From the NCBI GenBank assembly GCA_029582165.1, contig CM055888.1, forward strand, positions 30,271,408 through 30,335,407: a DNA stretch of 64,000 nucleotides. The letters are read 5' to 3'. The number at the start of each line of letters is the position of its first letter. Positions within the stretch are counted from its first letter, which is position 1. This document shows positions 40,031-51,693 of this stretch, one piece after another. Source of the DNA: Portulaca oleracea (lineage: Eukaryota; Streptophyta; Magnoliopsida; Caryophyllales; Portulacaceae). The notes below the pieces were generated by a model. That model saw nothing but the letters and a program-made list of their open reading frames with translations. It ran no database searches and was not told where the DNA came from. A program made the position numbers and the translations under genes.

Positions 40031-42399
40031 CCTATATAAAAATCATTAAAATGAGCTTTTTATAAGGGGAAGGAAAAAAAATTACCTTAGAAGTGTGATG
40101 TGAAGCGATAGTAGTATATATATGTAGGAACAATGGAATAGAGTATGCATTAATTACGGTATAATTATTGATCATATATGGATAACAACGAAGAGACAAT
40201 AAGGAAGATTTAGGTGTTTATAATGAGCGCTGAGTGAAAAATAACTTATTTTTTGGAACTTTTGGTATTTCTGTAACTGAATGTCATTTAGTTGAATATA
40301 ATAAACTATATTTACATTTTACGTATAATAAATTGGAGTAATTGTTGATTTTTACAATCTTTTGTTTTTGTACGATAAAGTCCTTGGAAAATATGAGGAA
40401 CTTAATGGTCCAATTGCAATTGGATAATGATTTTTCAAAGTTTAATTAAAAATTGATGTAATGATTCTTGTAACAAATTAAATTGTAATTTTTCTTCCAT
40501 CTTAAGCTACATATTAACTGATGACACAGGAAATTTGATAGGCTGGGATTTACATGTGGCATCATTTGGTGATGGGTTGGGATTGACACATGACATTTTC
40601 TTATTGTAGAGGATTTTATTTTAATATAGTTAATCGATAATTGTATATCCTATGCGATGCACGTGAAATTTTTCAGTACATTTATGTAATTTGATTTTTT
40701 AGAGTAATTTAACAATAATTACCAATTCAAATATTAATTAGGAATTTATAAAAAAAAATTATACAATAATCGTACTAACATTATTTTTGTATTTGTTTCA
40801 TACAAATTGTCTTCAAAGTTAATTTAAATAATATAGAAGTGAATGATACTAAAATTTATATTTATTTTTAATATTGTCTTAATTACATATAACAAATAAC
40901 AATATTAATTTATTTATCAGTTAATTTGAATGCCGGCAACTCCATAATTCCCTTTAAATATTTGTCAATAACATGCAAAAAAATATTTAAATCGTAAATA
41001 TTGAAATAAATGATTAAGATAATAGAAACTATGTCCATACATTATAAACACAATGTTGTTAGAAACTTATTTCATTGAATAATGTAATTTTTTTTATAAA
41101 ACTGATTAAAATAAAAATGGTTCAAGAAAGTATAAATCATTACTATTTAGTAGCAAATAACTAATAGTTATAAATTTTCTAATTCTAAAATTTTTGTATA
41201 TATCAACAATTACAACATCAATCAAAACAAAGTTGCATTACTTTTATTGTTTTAACAAAGAGAGATTTATTTACATTTTTTGTCATATTGTCAATAATTT
41301 TTTTCAATTACTAAAGAAGGCATACAACAATAATATAGGTTTTTTTTATGGGAGTTTTACACTTTAATATCTCAGAGATTTTACTTTAGTATGTTTTTTC
41401 CTAATATTGGGATTCATATATTATAATAGTAAATTTGGTGAAAGAAAAACTGACTAACAAATATTTTTTTATAAAAATCTTATGAAGATTATTTTAATTG
41501 TATATTAATTATATGTTTATTTTTCGCATTATTAGTTTTGTATAATTAACTTAGGAGAATATATCAAGAATCTTAGGATCTCTCTTTTTATGAACATACA
41601 ATTTATGTATTTGGTGGTGAATGGTGATCATATTCGTATTTTGTTCACCATTTTTTCTAATAGGAAATAAAATTTTACTACAAATATTTTCTTCATTAAT
41701 TATAGAATAATATTTTTATAATTGTTTATTTTTATAAGTTGTTTTTACTACAAATATTTAATATAAATTATATATAATAAATTATTGTACTTATTGAAAA
41801 TTATGCTTTAATGATTCAAAAGTTAATCTTATATAAATTTTGGAAAAGTGAATGTTAAGAAATGAAAGAGAGCATTATTATGCATTGACTTATGTTTATA
41901 TCAACAACTTGTAAATGAATCACTTTTATTCGGCTTATTCTTCTAATCTTGAAACCGGTCTGAAGTCAAATTTTGTGACTTTTTCTTCCTATTATGGTTG
42001 TTGTGCTTATTTGACTAACTCATGATTAGTTGAATCTTTTGAAAGTAATCTCTTAGTAAAAGGGTACATAAGGATATGAAATTAAAATGTTTCTCCATCA
42101 AATGTCAAATAAAAGAATGCAAGTAAATTTAAGGAGGTTTTTTTTTAATTTACAGAGAAGAATAGAATACCTGATAATCTGAAGTGAAAGAAATCCACTT
42201 GTGAAAAGTGATGACTTTGTCTAGTTGCAAGAGGAAGTTGTGGCTGTCAAAAAGTAAGGTTGAGCATGGATTACAAATCAGGTATTTGAACTTGCAAAAA
42301 TGATTATAAGTTAAAGCAAATTTAAGAGTAGTGAGATAATGGAATAAAACTACCTTCAAACATGTTTTGTTTACTATGGAGAATTATGTGAAATTAAGC

Positions 42400-43340
42400 A
42401 ATAAATTACTAAAAGGTACCCTATGTTTTGCGGTATCTATTTTTAGGGGACCATATTATTGAAAATAATTTATAAGTACCCTGTGTTTTGTAGTACCTAT
42501 TTTCTGGTGACAAATTATCTTTTAGATTTATAGCAAGATCCTCAAGACTATGTAAAATTGCAAAAATATCCCTACCTTCATAAAAACTTGTCAATTTATA
42601 TTTCCACCTGCATTACTATTTGTTTTAAAGAATTAACATCTTCATATTTTTCATTTGGTATCAGAGCAAATAGTAATGCAGAGCATATAGTAATTCTTTA
42701 AAACAAATTATCAGAGCGCGCTTGTCAATGAAAAATATGGAGATACTAATTCTTTAAAGGGAAATTGGATTTAAATAATCCGAACTTTGGGCGATAGTAG
42801 ATTAAATAATTTGAACATTAGATTTGGTTCTAAATAATCTGAACTTTGACCCCCTTGAATTCTAATAGCACGCCACCGAGTTAAGTTGAACTTAACTCGG
42901 CGAGTAAGCTGACATGGAACAACTAAAAAGCCCAGGCACGTGCCTCCGTCGTCACGTCATCCCGCCACCGAGTTAAGTTGAACTTAACTCGGTGGCGTGC
43001 TACTAGAATCCAAGGGGATTAAAGTTCAGATTATTTAGAATCAAATTTAAAGTTCAGATTATTAGTCTACTATGGCCCAAAGTTCAGATTATTTAAATCC
43101 AATTTCCCTTCCTTAAAACAAATAGTAATGCAGTGGAAATATAAATTGACAAGTTTTTATCAAGGTAGCAATATTTTTGCAATTTTACATAATCTTGGGA
43201 TCTTGTAATAAATCTAAAAGATAATTTGTCACCAGAAAATAGGTATTACAAAACATAGGGTATCTAAAAATTATTTTCAATAATATGGTCCCCTAAAAAT
43301 AGATACCTCAAAACATAGGGTACCTTTTAGTAATTTATTA
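42400..43340. mobile_element. Foldback element with arms of about 230 bp
   Basis: The left arm (42400-42640) and right arm (43115-43340) are inverted copies: AATAAATTACTAAAAGGTAC and TACC..TTTTAGTAATTTATT at the tips, GGTGACAAATTATC inside, and TGCATTACTATTTGTTTTAA at the inner ends. The centre holds a second palindromic MITE. No clear target duplication was defined at the outer tips. Confidence 0.85.
42759..43108. mobile_element. Palindromic MULE MITE (350 bp) with 9 bp duplication
   Basis: The arms of about 150 bp begin GGGAAATTGGATTTAAATAA and include GCCACCGAGTTAAG, so the element could fold into one long hairpin. Flanks are TTCTTTAAA (42750-42758) and TTCCTTAAA (43109-43117), a 9 bp duplication with one mismatch. 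The arms match the terminal repeats of the gene-carrying element at 44073-45790, so it looks like a deletion derivative of that family. Confidence 0.9.
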
Positions 43341-43934
43341 AGGGATATATGAGTAGGAACAGTAGGAATATATGTATCAATGATATAATTATTTATCATA
43401 TAACTGATCATATGGGAGATTTGAGTATTTAATAAATAATCAATGAGTAATAGGTATGTGACTATTGAATGTTTGGCCATTGGTTTGTTTGATTTTCATT
43501 TTATATGTTTTACCCTATTATTTTATTTTCTGATATCTATTCTTTTAAGTTCAATTGGTCATGTGTTCAATATAAAAGATAAGAGATAGAAAATGTTGAT
43601 TTGGTTTTCATAACTTATGATTATTTATTTGAATATATTAATTTACATTTATCATTGACCCTTTGGGTCTATGCTGATGGTTGTGTGTAACTTACAGAGC
43701 TGAAGGATCACCTTGAAGACTATGAAGAGTTTTGAGCTTTTAGTTGTACAATTTAATTTAATTGTCATACTTTATTTAATTAGTTGATTTAATTATTATT
43801 ATATAATTTAATTGTCATTAAAATTAAATTATGTAGAGAGGTTTTTTTAAAAGTAAAATTTGAGTTTTTTTTTATATGAATGACACGTGGCGGATTTGCA
43901 GTGACTTTGGTTTTGTTTTAATATAATTAATAGA

Positions 43935-44063
43935 TAATAGATAATAAAGTATGTGGGCCCCATGAAATAGTAAAATGAGATTAATTTCAGAGATTTCAAC
44001 CAATTAAAATAAAAATAAGTTCTTTATTCCAATAAATTCAATTTATCTTTCTCAACAAATTCA
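43935..44063. other. Short AT-rich spacer
   Basis: It contains AATTTCAACCAATTAAAATA and AACAAATTCAATTTATATA, words repeated just after 45800, showing that the Pack-MULE landed in a small local repeat. Confidence 0.5.
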
Positions 44064-44384
44064 ATTTATATAAGGAAATTGGATTTAAATAATTTGAATT
44101 TTGGCCTATAATAGACTTAATAATCTGATCTTTAGACTTGTTTTTCAATAGTATGAACTTTGGGCTCCTTGGATTTTAGTAGTACACCATCGAGTTAAGA
44201 ATCAAAGAACTCGGTGGGGTGATGACATGACAGCAGAAGAGTATAAGTTGGGTTTTATTATGTGCCTAGTCAGTTCTAATTTGTCCAACTCACCCTTCCC
44301 CTTTTCCTTTATCTCTCCTCAAGCCCCTTTCTTACTATCTTCCTCCCCTCTTCATCGATGTCCCTTCCCTGATGTAAATCGTCT

Positions 44385-44690
44385 TGGCGACGGCGTGAGC
44401 CGTGGAGGAAGTCAACACCGACATCGTTGCAGTTGATGTAGACGTAGCTGTCGTCGTCGATCTGGAAGTAGCTGGCGAGGGCGGGGAAGTGGGTGAGAGT
44501 GGCGGCGAGGCCGTCCTTTAGGGTGGTCAATGGTAGTGATGGGGAATGTTGGGCGGGTGAAGAGGCAGCCCTTCTGGATGTAGTGGCAAGATAGAATAGG
44601 GAGGTTGGAGACGGAGAGTTTGAGGTCGTCCATGGTGGATTTCTAGGCAGGGATGATGGCGGTGACTGCCGGAGCAGGGGAGGGGGATGA
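44385..44690 (-). pseudogene. Captured BAHD acyltransferase fragment (N-terminal)
   Basis: The minus strand reads STMDDLKLSVSNLPILSCHY, then IQKGCLFTRP. After one frame change near 44530 it continues TTLKDGLAATLTHFPALASY and SYVYINCNDVGVDFLHG. This is the start of BAHD acyl-CoA-dependent acyltransferases (LSVSDLPMLS.HYIQKG; L..LS.TL..FP.LAGR; CND.GV.F). Only about the first 90 residues of a roughly 450-residue protein are present; the HXXXD and DFGWG motifs are absent. The parent gene is not in the window. Confidence 0.75.
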
Positions 44691-45034
44691 GGAAAAATTC
44701 AGAGCAAGGTATTTTGGTTTTGGTTTTTGAATTAAGATTTTTAGGCGGTGAATTCGAGATGGATTTATCTCCCCTGTTTGTGATTCTGTTTCCCTTCTTT
44801 GTCCAAATCCCACGTCAAAAATCAATATTTTTGCCTAAACCCTTTCCCTTTTTCCTCCCCCTACCCACCTTGGGTTCTTCAGGTTTCAGGTTTCAGATTA
44901 CTTGGGTTGTTGGCCACCAAAATACTACATACAAGAGCTAGGTAAATGCAATTGTTATATAGTACCGCCATTTCATTGATGACATTATGCTGTAAAAAAA
45001 AAATGGTTATTGATTTGGAATTAAGAAGGATTTA

Positions 45035-45500
45035 CTGGTACAGAATTTGAAGCATTGCATGATGAAGGGATGAAATTGGAGTTAGAGCTTGAAGAACTAA
45101 AATCTAGGCCTTCAGAGAGGGAGGTGTATGAGAGTTAGAGGAAGGATCTTGAAGGGGATTTGGGTAAGTTCCAGGGGTATATTGCTTCTTTAGAGGAAGC
45201 AAATTCTGTCACCAAGTGCAAGAGGAGAAAGAGAAGGAGTTAGATGTCAAGTTAGAGGACATAAGACGAATCAGGGAGGAAAATGAGGACACCAAGAAGA
45301 AAGTAGAAGCTCAAGGGATCAGCCCGAGGGATGCTGAAAGGATGAAGAAGGAGTTGTTGGCTGTAGAAAGAGATATTATTGAGGTTGAGGCTAGCCGAAG
45401 CTCCTGGGAGTTGAAGTGTTGGGATCTTGATGCTGCTATTGGCCAGATAGAGGGAGATAAAGGGGAGAAGTTGAGGGGAGAAGCCATCGTTATGGAGTGA
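45035..45500 (+). pseudogene. Captured NDC80/HEC1-like kinetochore protein fragment
   Basis: The sequence reads EFEALHDEGMKLELELEELK, a stop, then after a frame change KEKELDVKLEDIRRIREENE, QGISPRDAERMKKELLAVER and SWELKCWDLDAAIGQIEGDK. The register of heptads indicates a coiled coil. The pattern RDVERM+REL.AVERD...W.L+ is characteristic of the coiled-coil part of plant NDC80, which links kinetochores to microtubules. The calponin-homology head is absent. The assignment rests on motif recall, so a related coiled-coil protein is possible. Confidence 0.62.
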
Positions 45501-45799
45501 AGATGGATGGAAGAAGAGAGGGGGGAGGAGAGAGAAATGGGTTGGAGAAGAGAGGAAAGGAGAGTACGGTGAGGTGGACAAGTCAAATGTGGACCAGACA
45601 CAAAATAAAAGTCAAAACACACCCCTTCGGTGCCACATCAGCTCGTCACCGAGTTACTCGTTTCTTAACTCGATGGCGTGCTATTGCAAATCACAGTGCG
45701 AAAAGTTCAGATTATTCAATACCAAATATAAAGTTCAGATTATTCAATCTATTATGGGTAAAAATTCAGATTATTTAAATCCAATTTCCCATTTATATA

Positions 45800-46865
45800 T
45801 GGGATTAATTATAGGAATTTCAACAAATCAAAATAATGATAATTCCTTTATTAAATTCAATTTTGTATGTTTCAACAAATTCAATGTATACATGGACATT
45901 AATTAGGAAACTAACCCAAAGTTTTTTTTTTTGAAGTTACCCAAAGTTAAATTGAACAAGTTCAATTTATACATGGGACCGTTACTAGGTCACGATCGTA
46001 AATATAATTCAAGAGTTACATCATAACCGAATTATAGGTTTATTTCAATAATTAACTGTACATGAAAAATTATTCCATAAAATCAAAAAACTATTTAAAA
46101 TTAAATTAAAACAATTACCAAATCGGTTCAAACACACCTAAAAATTAGAGGACACCCCCCTAAAGTCAAATACTAAACACTGCCTTTTTATTTCAATTTT
46201 GACTCCCTTTTGACCTAAAATATTTATATATAATTGTATTTCAATAATATTTTTATTGCTGCTATTTCCATTAGTGAATGCCTAACATGACTTCTTATTA
46301 TATTGATACATGCATGATTATAATTAAAGTCTCATAACATTTCGCCTTTGGCATTGTAGAGATCATTGTTGCTGTCATTGTTGTTGGACATTATCATTTT
46401 TGCTTTAGAATCGATCGCTATGTTTCGTTCAGCTAATATACATTTATAACATGTTTTTTAATTATTACTATTTTGTCAAATTTATGTTTTTACATTCAGG
46501 CAAAACTAGATAATGTCGCATTTGGTAATTAGATTCAAACATCACATAACTTTTCGGATACGAAATGGTAGGGAATCATTATTGTTGTGATCGATTTGAA
46601 GTTGTTTTAATAATTGAGTCTGGGATTGAATTAGATATAGTAAAGTCTCCAGTTTTTTGATTACAAGGCCCTTGAGAGTTTTTGAGTTGGTATTGTCCAA
46701 TTGAGTGTCATTGTAAGTCATTCGCACACCAATTTCTATTTTTTAATGTTAAGTTATACTAATCTTTCAGTGGTTTTATACTTTTATTTGCTTCTAAACT
46801 ACAAAAATTCTTATGCTGCATTTATTAGTTCAATTCTTATCAAACCATTATGTTTAGCATTACTT

Positions 46866-46869
<4 letters not shown>
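45800..46869. other. AT-rich intergenic, nothing recognised
   Basis: It begins with a second copy of the small repeat flanking the Pack-MULE (AATTTCAACAAATCAAAATA; TTCAATTTATACATGGGAC near 45950). No gene was seen. Confidence 0.4.
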
Positions 46870-46913
<44 letters not shown>

Positions 46914-46915
<2 letters not shown>

Positions 46916-47447
46916 AAAATTGAATTTTAATAATCCTGACTTTTGCGAATTGGACAATAATAATCTCTACTATTATTTAGATTCTGGTGGTCCAAAAAAA
47001 AAAAAAAAATTGGATTGTAGTGAGACATCATAGAGAGTATACCCTAAATATGATAGATTTTGTGTTACATTTGATTCAAAACTTAGTATATCACTTTACC
47101 ATGAATTTCAATGAATTTGCGGCGTTTCTCCCGATTTTTTTCAATTTTTCAACTATTTTTTACGATTTTTTCACTTTTATTCTTTTTAAAAAATCATAAT
47201 AGTTACTCAGAGTCTCAAAAAAAAAAATTAAAAATGTTTTAGAAACTACAATCCATTAACTTTCTAGGGGCGGGAACGGAAAAGCAAAAACATATAAGGT
47301 AGGAATAAAAAAAATAAAAAGAATGTGGAGGTGGATTTAGTACCACTACAATCCAATATTATTATTTTTTTGGACCACCAGAATCCAAATTGATATTAGA
47401 GATTATTATTATCCAATTCATAAAAGTCGGGATTATTATAATCCAAT

Positions 47448-47451
<4 letters not shown>
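46914..47451. mobile_element. MULE-like MITE embedded in (TA)n
   Basis: The left end GGAAAATTGAATTTTAATAA and right end TTATTATAATCCAATTTTC are inverted. It is 538 bp and collinear with 32030-32581, including GATTCAAAACTTA and the CCACCAGAATCC block near the right end. (TA)n tracts lie directly at both sides (46870-46913 and 47453-47489). Confidence 0.82.
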
Positions 47452-47491
<40 letters not shown>

Positions 47492-47599
47492 AAATAATTT
47501 GAGTATTATTTCAACGAAGCATAAGCCAAAAAACATTACAACCTTAATTGCATATTGTATCTATAAAATGTGTGTATTTCCCCCTATTCCTATCCAGTT

Positions 47600-50399
47600 A
47601 CAGGGTTCTGTCACGTAGATGTTTTCTGATATAATGGAACACAGTAGTGAGATCTAACATAATGTTTTTGAAACACTTCTTATTGCGCGAATGCCAAATA
47701 TTGTAGATGTAGGAGGTAGCCCCGACGAACATTAGCTGCTTCTGCTGCTTACTTGCTTTACTGGTGAGAGTTTTCCTACACCAGTTCTCCCAAGAGGTGC
47801 TAGTAGGATACTTGAGCCATGCTGTCAGCTAGTTTCTGATATTAGTTCCATACTCACAGTCGTACATGATGTGTTGTATAGTTTCTTCATGTGACTGACA
47901 GAGGGGGCATGCTATATAAGCTGATAGAGGTTTGGTGTAATCTTATTTTGACTCGTAGTCTTCCATGAATAGCGAGCCAGGCGCAGGAGGAGTGTCGGGA
48001 CGTGTTTAACTTGTTCTAGACAAGTCGAGCCCAGGGCCACTTGGTTTGTTCCCCCACAATCCATTCATAGCCTTTTTTGACTGTGTAGTGGTTCCTTATA
48101 TGTGCAGCTTCTTTGATTTTATTTTTCACTGCACAAAGTTTTTTGAAGTACCAACAAGTGTCGTCCCTTGGTTGGTACTCCCACCAATCCTTGTTCTTGA
48201 TGTACTGACCATGTATCCACTTGACCCATAGACTTTCCTTGTTCTCAGCAATTGCCATCACCTGTTTCGCCACTAGAGCGGTGTTTAGAGTCTTCAAATC
48301 TTTAATACCAGTCCGCCACATGGTTTTGGTTTGCAAACTGTATTCCAACTGATGGGTGGTGTTCTAGAGTAATATGCATCGCGGCCCCATAGAAAGTTCC
48401 TACAGATGCTTGTGATTCTTTCAATAACTTGTTGTGGAATTATCATTATCGAGGCCCAATATGTGAAACTCCCCATAAGCACTGAGTTTATAAGAACAAC
48501 CCGTCCAGCATAAGAGACTACTAGTTCTCCAGCTTGTAATCCTTACTGATATTTTATCCACCAACTTTTGGTAGTCCATCTTGCTTAGACGCCCGTCTGT
48601 GATTGGCATACCGAGGTAATGGAACGAGAGCTTTCCTTCGTCAAAACCAGTTAGCTGCAGGATATGTTCCTTGGTGTGCTGTGACACTCCATTTATAGTG
48701 ACCATGGATTTTGCGGTGTTTGTCGTGAGTCCGGACGTTTGCTTGAAATGATCCAGAGTGTTCATTATCTTCTGGACAGTGTACGAGTCTGCTGCACTAA
48801 AGATCATTAGGTCATCAGCGAAAACAAGGTGGGTAAGATTTAAGTCTTTGCACCTGGGGAAGAATTTGAATTTATCATCTCTAGAAGAAGCCGCTAAGCT
48901 CCTTGAGAGATATTCCATAGCTAGCACAAATAGAAGGGGGGAGATAAGGTCCCCTTGTCTTAGCCCTCTTCCTCCTTAATTTGAAATATCCTTAGGTATT
49001 TCCATTAATTTGGATAGTGAAAAATGTAGAGCTTATGCAGCTCATGATCCAAGTGACGAACTTAGGAGGAAATTTGTATCCAGTTAGGATTTCTCGAATG
49101 TAATCCCAATGAACACTATCAAAGGCCTTCCTTAAGTCAATCTTAAACATACACCTAGTTTGAGTTACCTTCCTTCTGAATCCTCGGGAAAGTTCGTGGT
49201 ACATATGCACGTTGTGCATAAGCTCCCTCCCAGGCACAAAAGCAGCTTGGCTATTGTTGATAATATGTGGCAGAACTTCTTTCGTTCTTGTAGCAAGGAG
49301 CTTTGAAATTGTCTTGTAAACAGTGTTGCAGCAAGAAATAGGCCTGAAATCTGTAGCTGTATTTGGGGTCTCCACTTTTGGGATAAGTGTGAGTATTGTT
49401 GTGTTTAGCGCGGGTAGAATTTTCCCCGTTTGAAAAAACTCCCTGATTGCACTACAAAAGAGATCACCTATCTGAGGCCAAGCTTGCTTGAAAAATCCGC
49501 TGGAATAGCCATCAGGCCCAGGAGATTTTCTATTTGGAATAGAAAACAAGGCTTTCCTGATATCCTCATTACTGAAATCATGGCACATATTTATTTGTTG
49601 CTGAATTGAGAATACTGGACCATGCATAATTATGTTCTCTAGAACACTGGTTCTGTAGGTTTGAGATATACCAAGGATGCCCTAGAAATATTCTGCCATG
49701 CGGTGACCAACTTCATCAAAACCCTTAATCTGCCTACCTTGTTGGTCTTGGATTGTATTAGTGCAGGTTGCCAACTTCCTCTTCTTCGTTTTGCTGAAAC
49801 ATATTTTTGAGCATGAATCCCCATAGATAGAAGCTTCCATCTTACTTTGTTGTGAAATAATCGCAATAGATGAGTTCAATATTCTCAAATAATGTTGTTT
49901 TGCAGTTTGCTCCTTGTCAAGCAAGAGATGATTGGTGGGGGCAATATTTAATTGCTGTTGAATATCCACCAGTTCATTACGGGCCTTTTCACACTGAGCA
50001 TGAATGTCAGAGAACTTGCTTTTGTTCAAATCTTTCAGCTTGTACTTCAAACCCTTGAGGACATGATAGAGAGCGTGCAAAGCCGAGCCTGGTCTTCTGT
50101 TGTCAATGGCTTTGCTGAAATCAGGATCAGTAGCCCACATATCGCAATATTTGAAAGTCGGCTTTGATCTTGGACCATCCATCAGTTCTAGTAAGATGGC
50201 TTTGTGGGAGTTGGTGGAAATTGTGGCAGCTTGACCAATTCTTAAACATTCCATGTGTGAGGATATGAACTTTCTCCATCTTTATTTTTGTCTCACTTAG
50301 GCTTACCAAATCTGGGTGATACAATCTCAAGAAGATATTGGTATCTTCTTGCTTGATGGGGTCATTGAGACCCCGTATATTCCAAGTGAGAATTTTCAT
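47600..50399 (-). pseudogene. LINE ORF2: endonuclease, RT, zf-RVT (decayed, internal loss)
   Basis: The start is MKILTWNIRGLNDPIKQEDT and LVSLSETKIKMEKV. The rest of the endonuclease is largely deleted: the frame passes quickly to a coiled-coil linker (LKYKLKDLNKSKFSDIHAQC). RT motifs are clear: NRKSPGPDGYSSGFFKQAW, DFRPISCCNTVYK, MFKIDLRKAFDSVHWDYIRE, LVFADDLMIFSAADS as the catalytic box, YLGMPITDGRLSK. A zf-RVT region (PLCQSHEETIQHIMYDC) is near 47860-47910. There is no RNase H, which fits the L1 subgroup ending after zf-RVT. Stops and frameshifts are numerous. Confidence 0.85.
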
Positions 50400-50735
50400 T
50401 GGGGATCTTGTTCAGATCTGATCCATGGTCTTTTTCCACATCATCTTCCTGCTCACTTTCCCATTCAGTGTCTGCATCTTCATCTTGTTCAAGGGCTTGA
50501 AAACTATTCGTCTTTGTTACATCCTTCCCCTGAGTTTTTCGATTATCAGATCCTTTGCTTTGTGTAGTTTTTGTTGGCTTAATGAAGCCCTGCTCATCAA
50601 CTTCCCTAGTCGGTTTATGAGTAGGCTTCCAAACCTGCGTCTTATTTTTACCCGACAGTGCTGGACATGGTTCTTTCTTCTTGCACACTTCATCAGTGTG
50701 TCCCCACATTCGACAATTAACCGGGCCGCAAGCGC
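50362..50735 (-). pseudogene. LINE ORF1 C-terminal tail
   Basis: The frame shows CRMWGHTDEVCKKKEPCPAL, a zinc knuckle remnant, followed by a charged tail (ALEQDEDADTEWESEQEDDV) that overlaps the start of ORF2 at 50399. The DUF4283 part is missing. Confidence 0.65.
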
Positions 50736-51684
50736 ACAGTGTACATAGTAGCACGTCAAGGTCGATCCCACAGGGACTCACTTAGCAGCTCAATAAACTA
50801 ATCTCTATCACGATTGCTAAGCTAACCAAGTTTGATTCATGTAAGGTTTTAGGAACAAACTAAGACTAAAGAAAGCAAGGAAATTAATCAAGGATTCTAA
50901 TCAAGAGAGAAAGATTTGTAGGGAGATGCTAACCTAACAACGAGTTCGATTACTAAAACCAAGCCTGCGGAATCATACATTCAAGAACGAATCAAGAATC
51001 GACAACCTCTGAATTCTATCGCCCTTTCGATGCTAAATAGAATTATTCTAAACAACCTAATCAACAACTTTCGTGTGCCTTTTAGGTCAATCAGAATTGA
51101 AGGTCTCAAAAAGTCAGGTTATCTAATGATTCCCTAGTTCACTACTCCTTTCTCAACTTTCGCAAACCTAGGTAGACAGGTTGGTAGTCAAATTACCCTA
51201 GTTCACCTTTCAGTACTTCTTAGGTTAATCTCAAACTTACAAATATTCAAGGCCTTAAGAATACTCATAAACATGGAAAACACAACCTTCTGTTGATTCT
51301 AATCAAGAATTCATGCACAAACTAATAAAAATCAATCAAACTACATTGCTTTGGGTTGCAAAACCCTAGAATTCAAAGGAAATTACTCACTCATATTCAA
51401 GAAAAGTACGACACAAGTTCCAACATCATGATTAATTCTCAAAACAAAGAAAGAAATCGAAAAGAGATACAAACTACAATGAATACGACCGTCGAGCCTT
51501 TCGATCCCGGGGCGGAGTCTTCCTCGCGAGCAATGATAATTTCTCCCCGAATCTCGAACTCTGCTCCTTTTCGAATCAATCTCAATCTTGAACCTTAATG
51601 AAGAAATTGATGAGTAAATAATTTGATTAGGGCCTTCTCTTTGTTTTCTCTCTTGAAAAAGGGTGGATGGCATAATCAACGAAT
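50736..51684. other. Unclassified retroelement-like segment
   Basis: It begins near a phrase GTCGATCCCACAGGGACTCAC, which I associate with non-coding parts of plant LTR elements. Several blocks (CCTAGTTCAC near 51133 and 51201; AATCAAGAATC) recur loosely. No domain was found. The segment continues after the inserted MULE at 52741, so its true length is nearly 2 kb. Confidence 0.4.
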
Positions 51685-51693
51685 GAATGGAAT

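Larger units (their letters stand above)
34709..40637 (-). mobile_element. Helitron-like element split by a MITE and a LINE
   Basis: The minus-strand 3' end is CTAG at 34709-34712 followed by T, preceded by a near-hairpin CCCGTACATAGCATGGG. The proposed 5' end is TCGATTAACTATATTAAAAT preceded by A at 40638. Removing the LINE (35619-40030) and the MITE (35282-35540) leaves about 1.25 kb, close to the 1.2 kb Helitron at 14798-16002. A second hairpin-like word (CCGTGCATTGTGCGGGG) near 35126 complicates the model: two elements may be joined here. Confidence 0.45.
40641..43934 (-). mobile_element. Second Helitron-like element, abutting the first
   Basis: The right border gives the minus-strand start TCTATTAATTATATTAAAAC preceded by A at 43935. 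The left border has the hairpin-like TATGCGATGCACGTG and then GAAATTTTTCAGTACATTTA, which matches the end region of the Helitron at 14798 (GGAAAATTTTTCAATAA); no exact CTAG remains. Region 41345-41460 resembles 15475-15580. It contains the foldback element 42400-43340. The left limit is uncertain. Confidence 0.42.
44073..45790. mobile_element. Pack-MULE-like element carrying two host gene fragments
   Basis: Inverted ends of about 170 bp begin GGAAATTGGATTTAAATAAT on both sides and share CCTTGGATTTTAGTAG and CATCGAGTTAAG words. A perfect 9 bp duplication ATTTATATA lies at 44064-44072 and 45791-45799, diagnostic of Mutator-like insertion. The interior is much richer in GC than the surroundings and holds a BAHD acyltransferase fragment on the minus strand and an NDC80-like fragment on the + strand. 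No transposase is present. Confidence 0.88.
47488..50735 (-). mobile_element. L1-type LINE on the minus strand, 5' truncated or cut
   Basis: It contains ORF2 from 50399 down to about 47600 and the tail of ORF1 (50362-50735). The front of ORF1 is missing at a junction near 50735 with unrelated DNA. The 3' end lies next to the (TA)n tract at 47489. No target duplication could be identified because of the TA tract and the 5' break. Confidence 0.78.

Noticed and set aside
42660..42675. TTGGTATCAGAGCAAA as an LTR primer site
   Set aside because: The tRNA-iMet-like word is present, but no LTR end lies before it and it sits within a foldback element.
43695..43737. Possible last exon (acceptor CTTACAG, then ELKDHLEDYEEF and a stop)
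   Set aside because: It is too short and no other exon of the same protein was found nearby; chance match inside Helitron-like DNA.
44309..44530. Idea that the BAHD fragment is a small intact gene
   Set aside because: It is frameshifted near 44530, covers only about the first fifth of a BAHD protein, lacks HXXXD and DFGWG, and lies inside a transposon.
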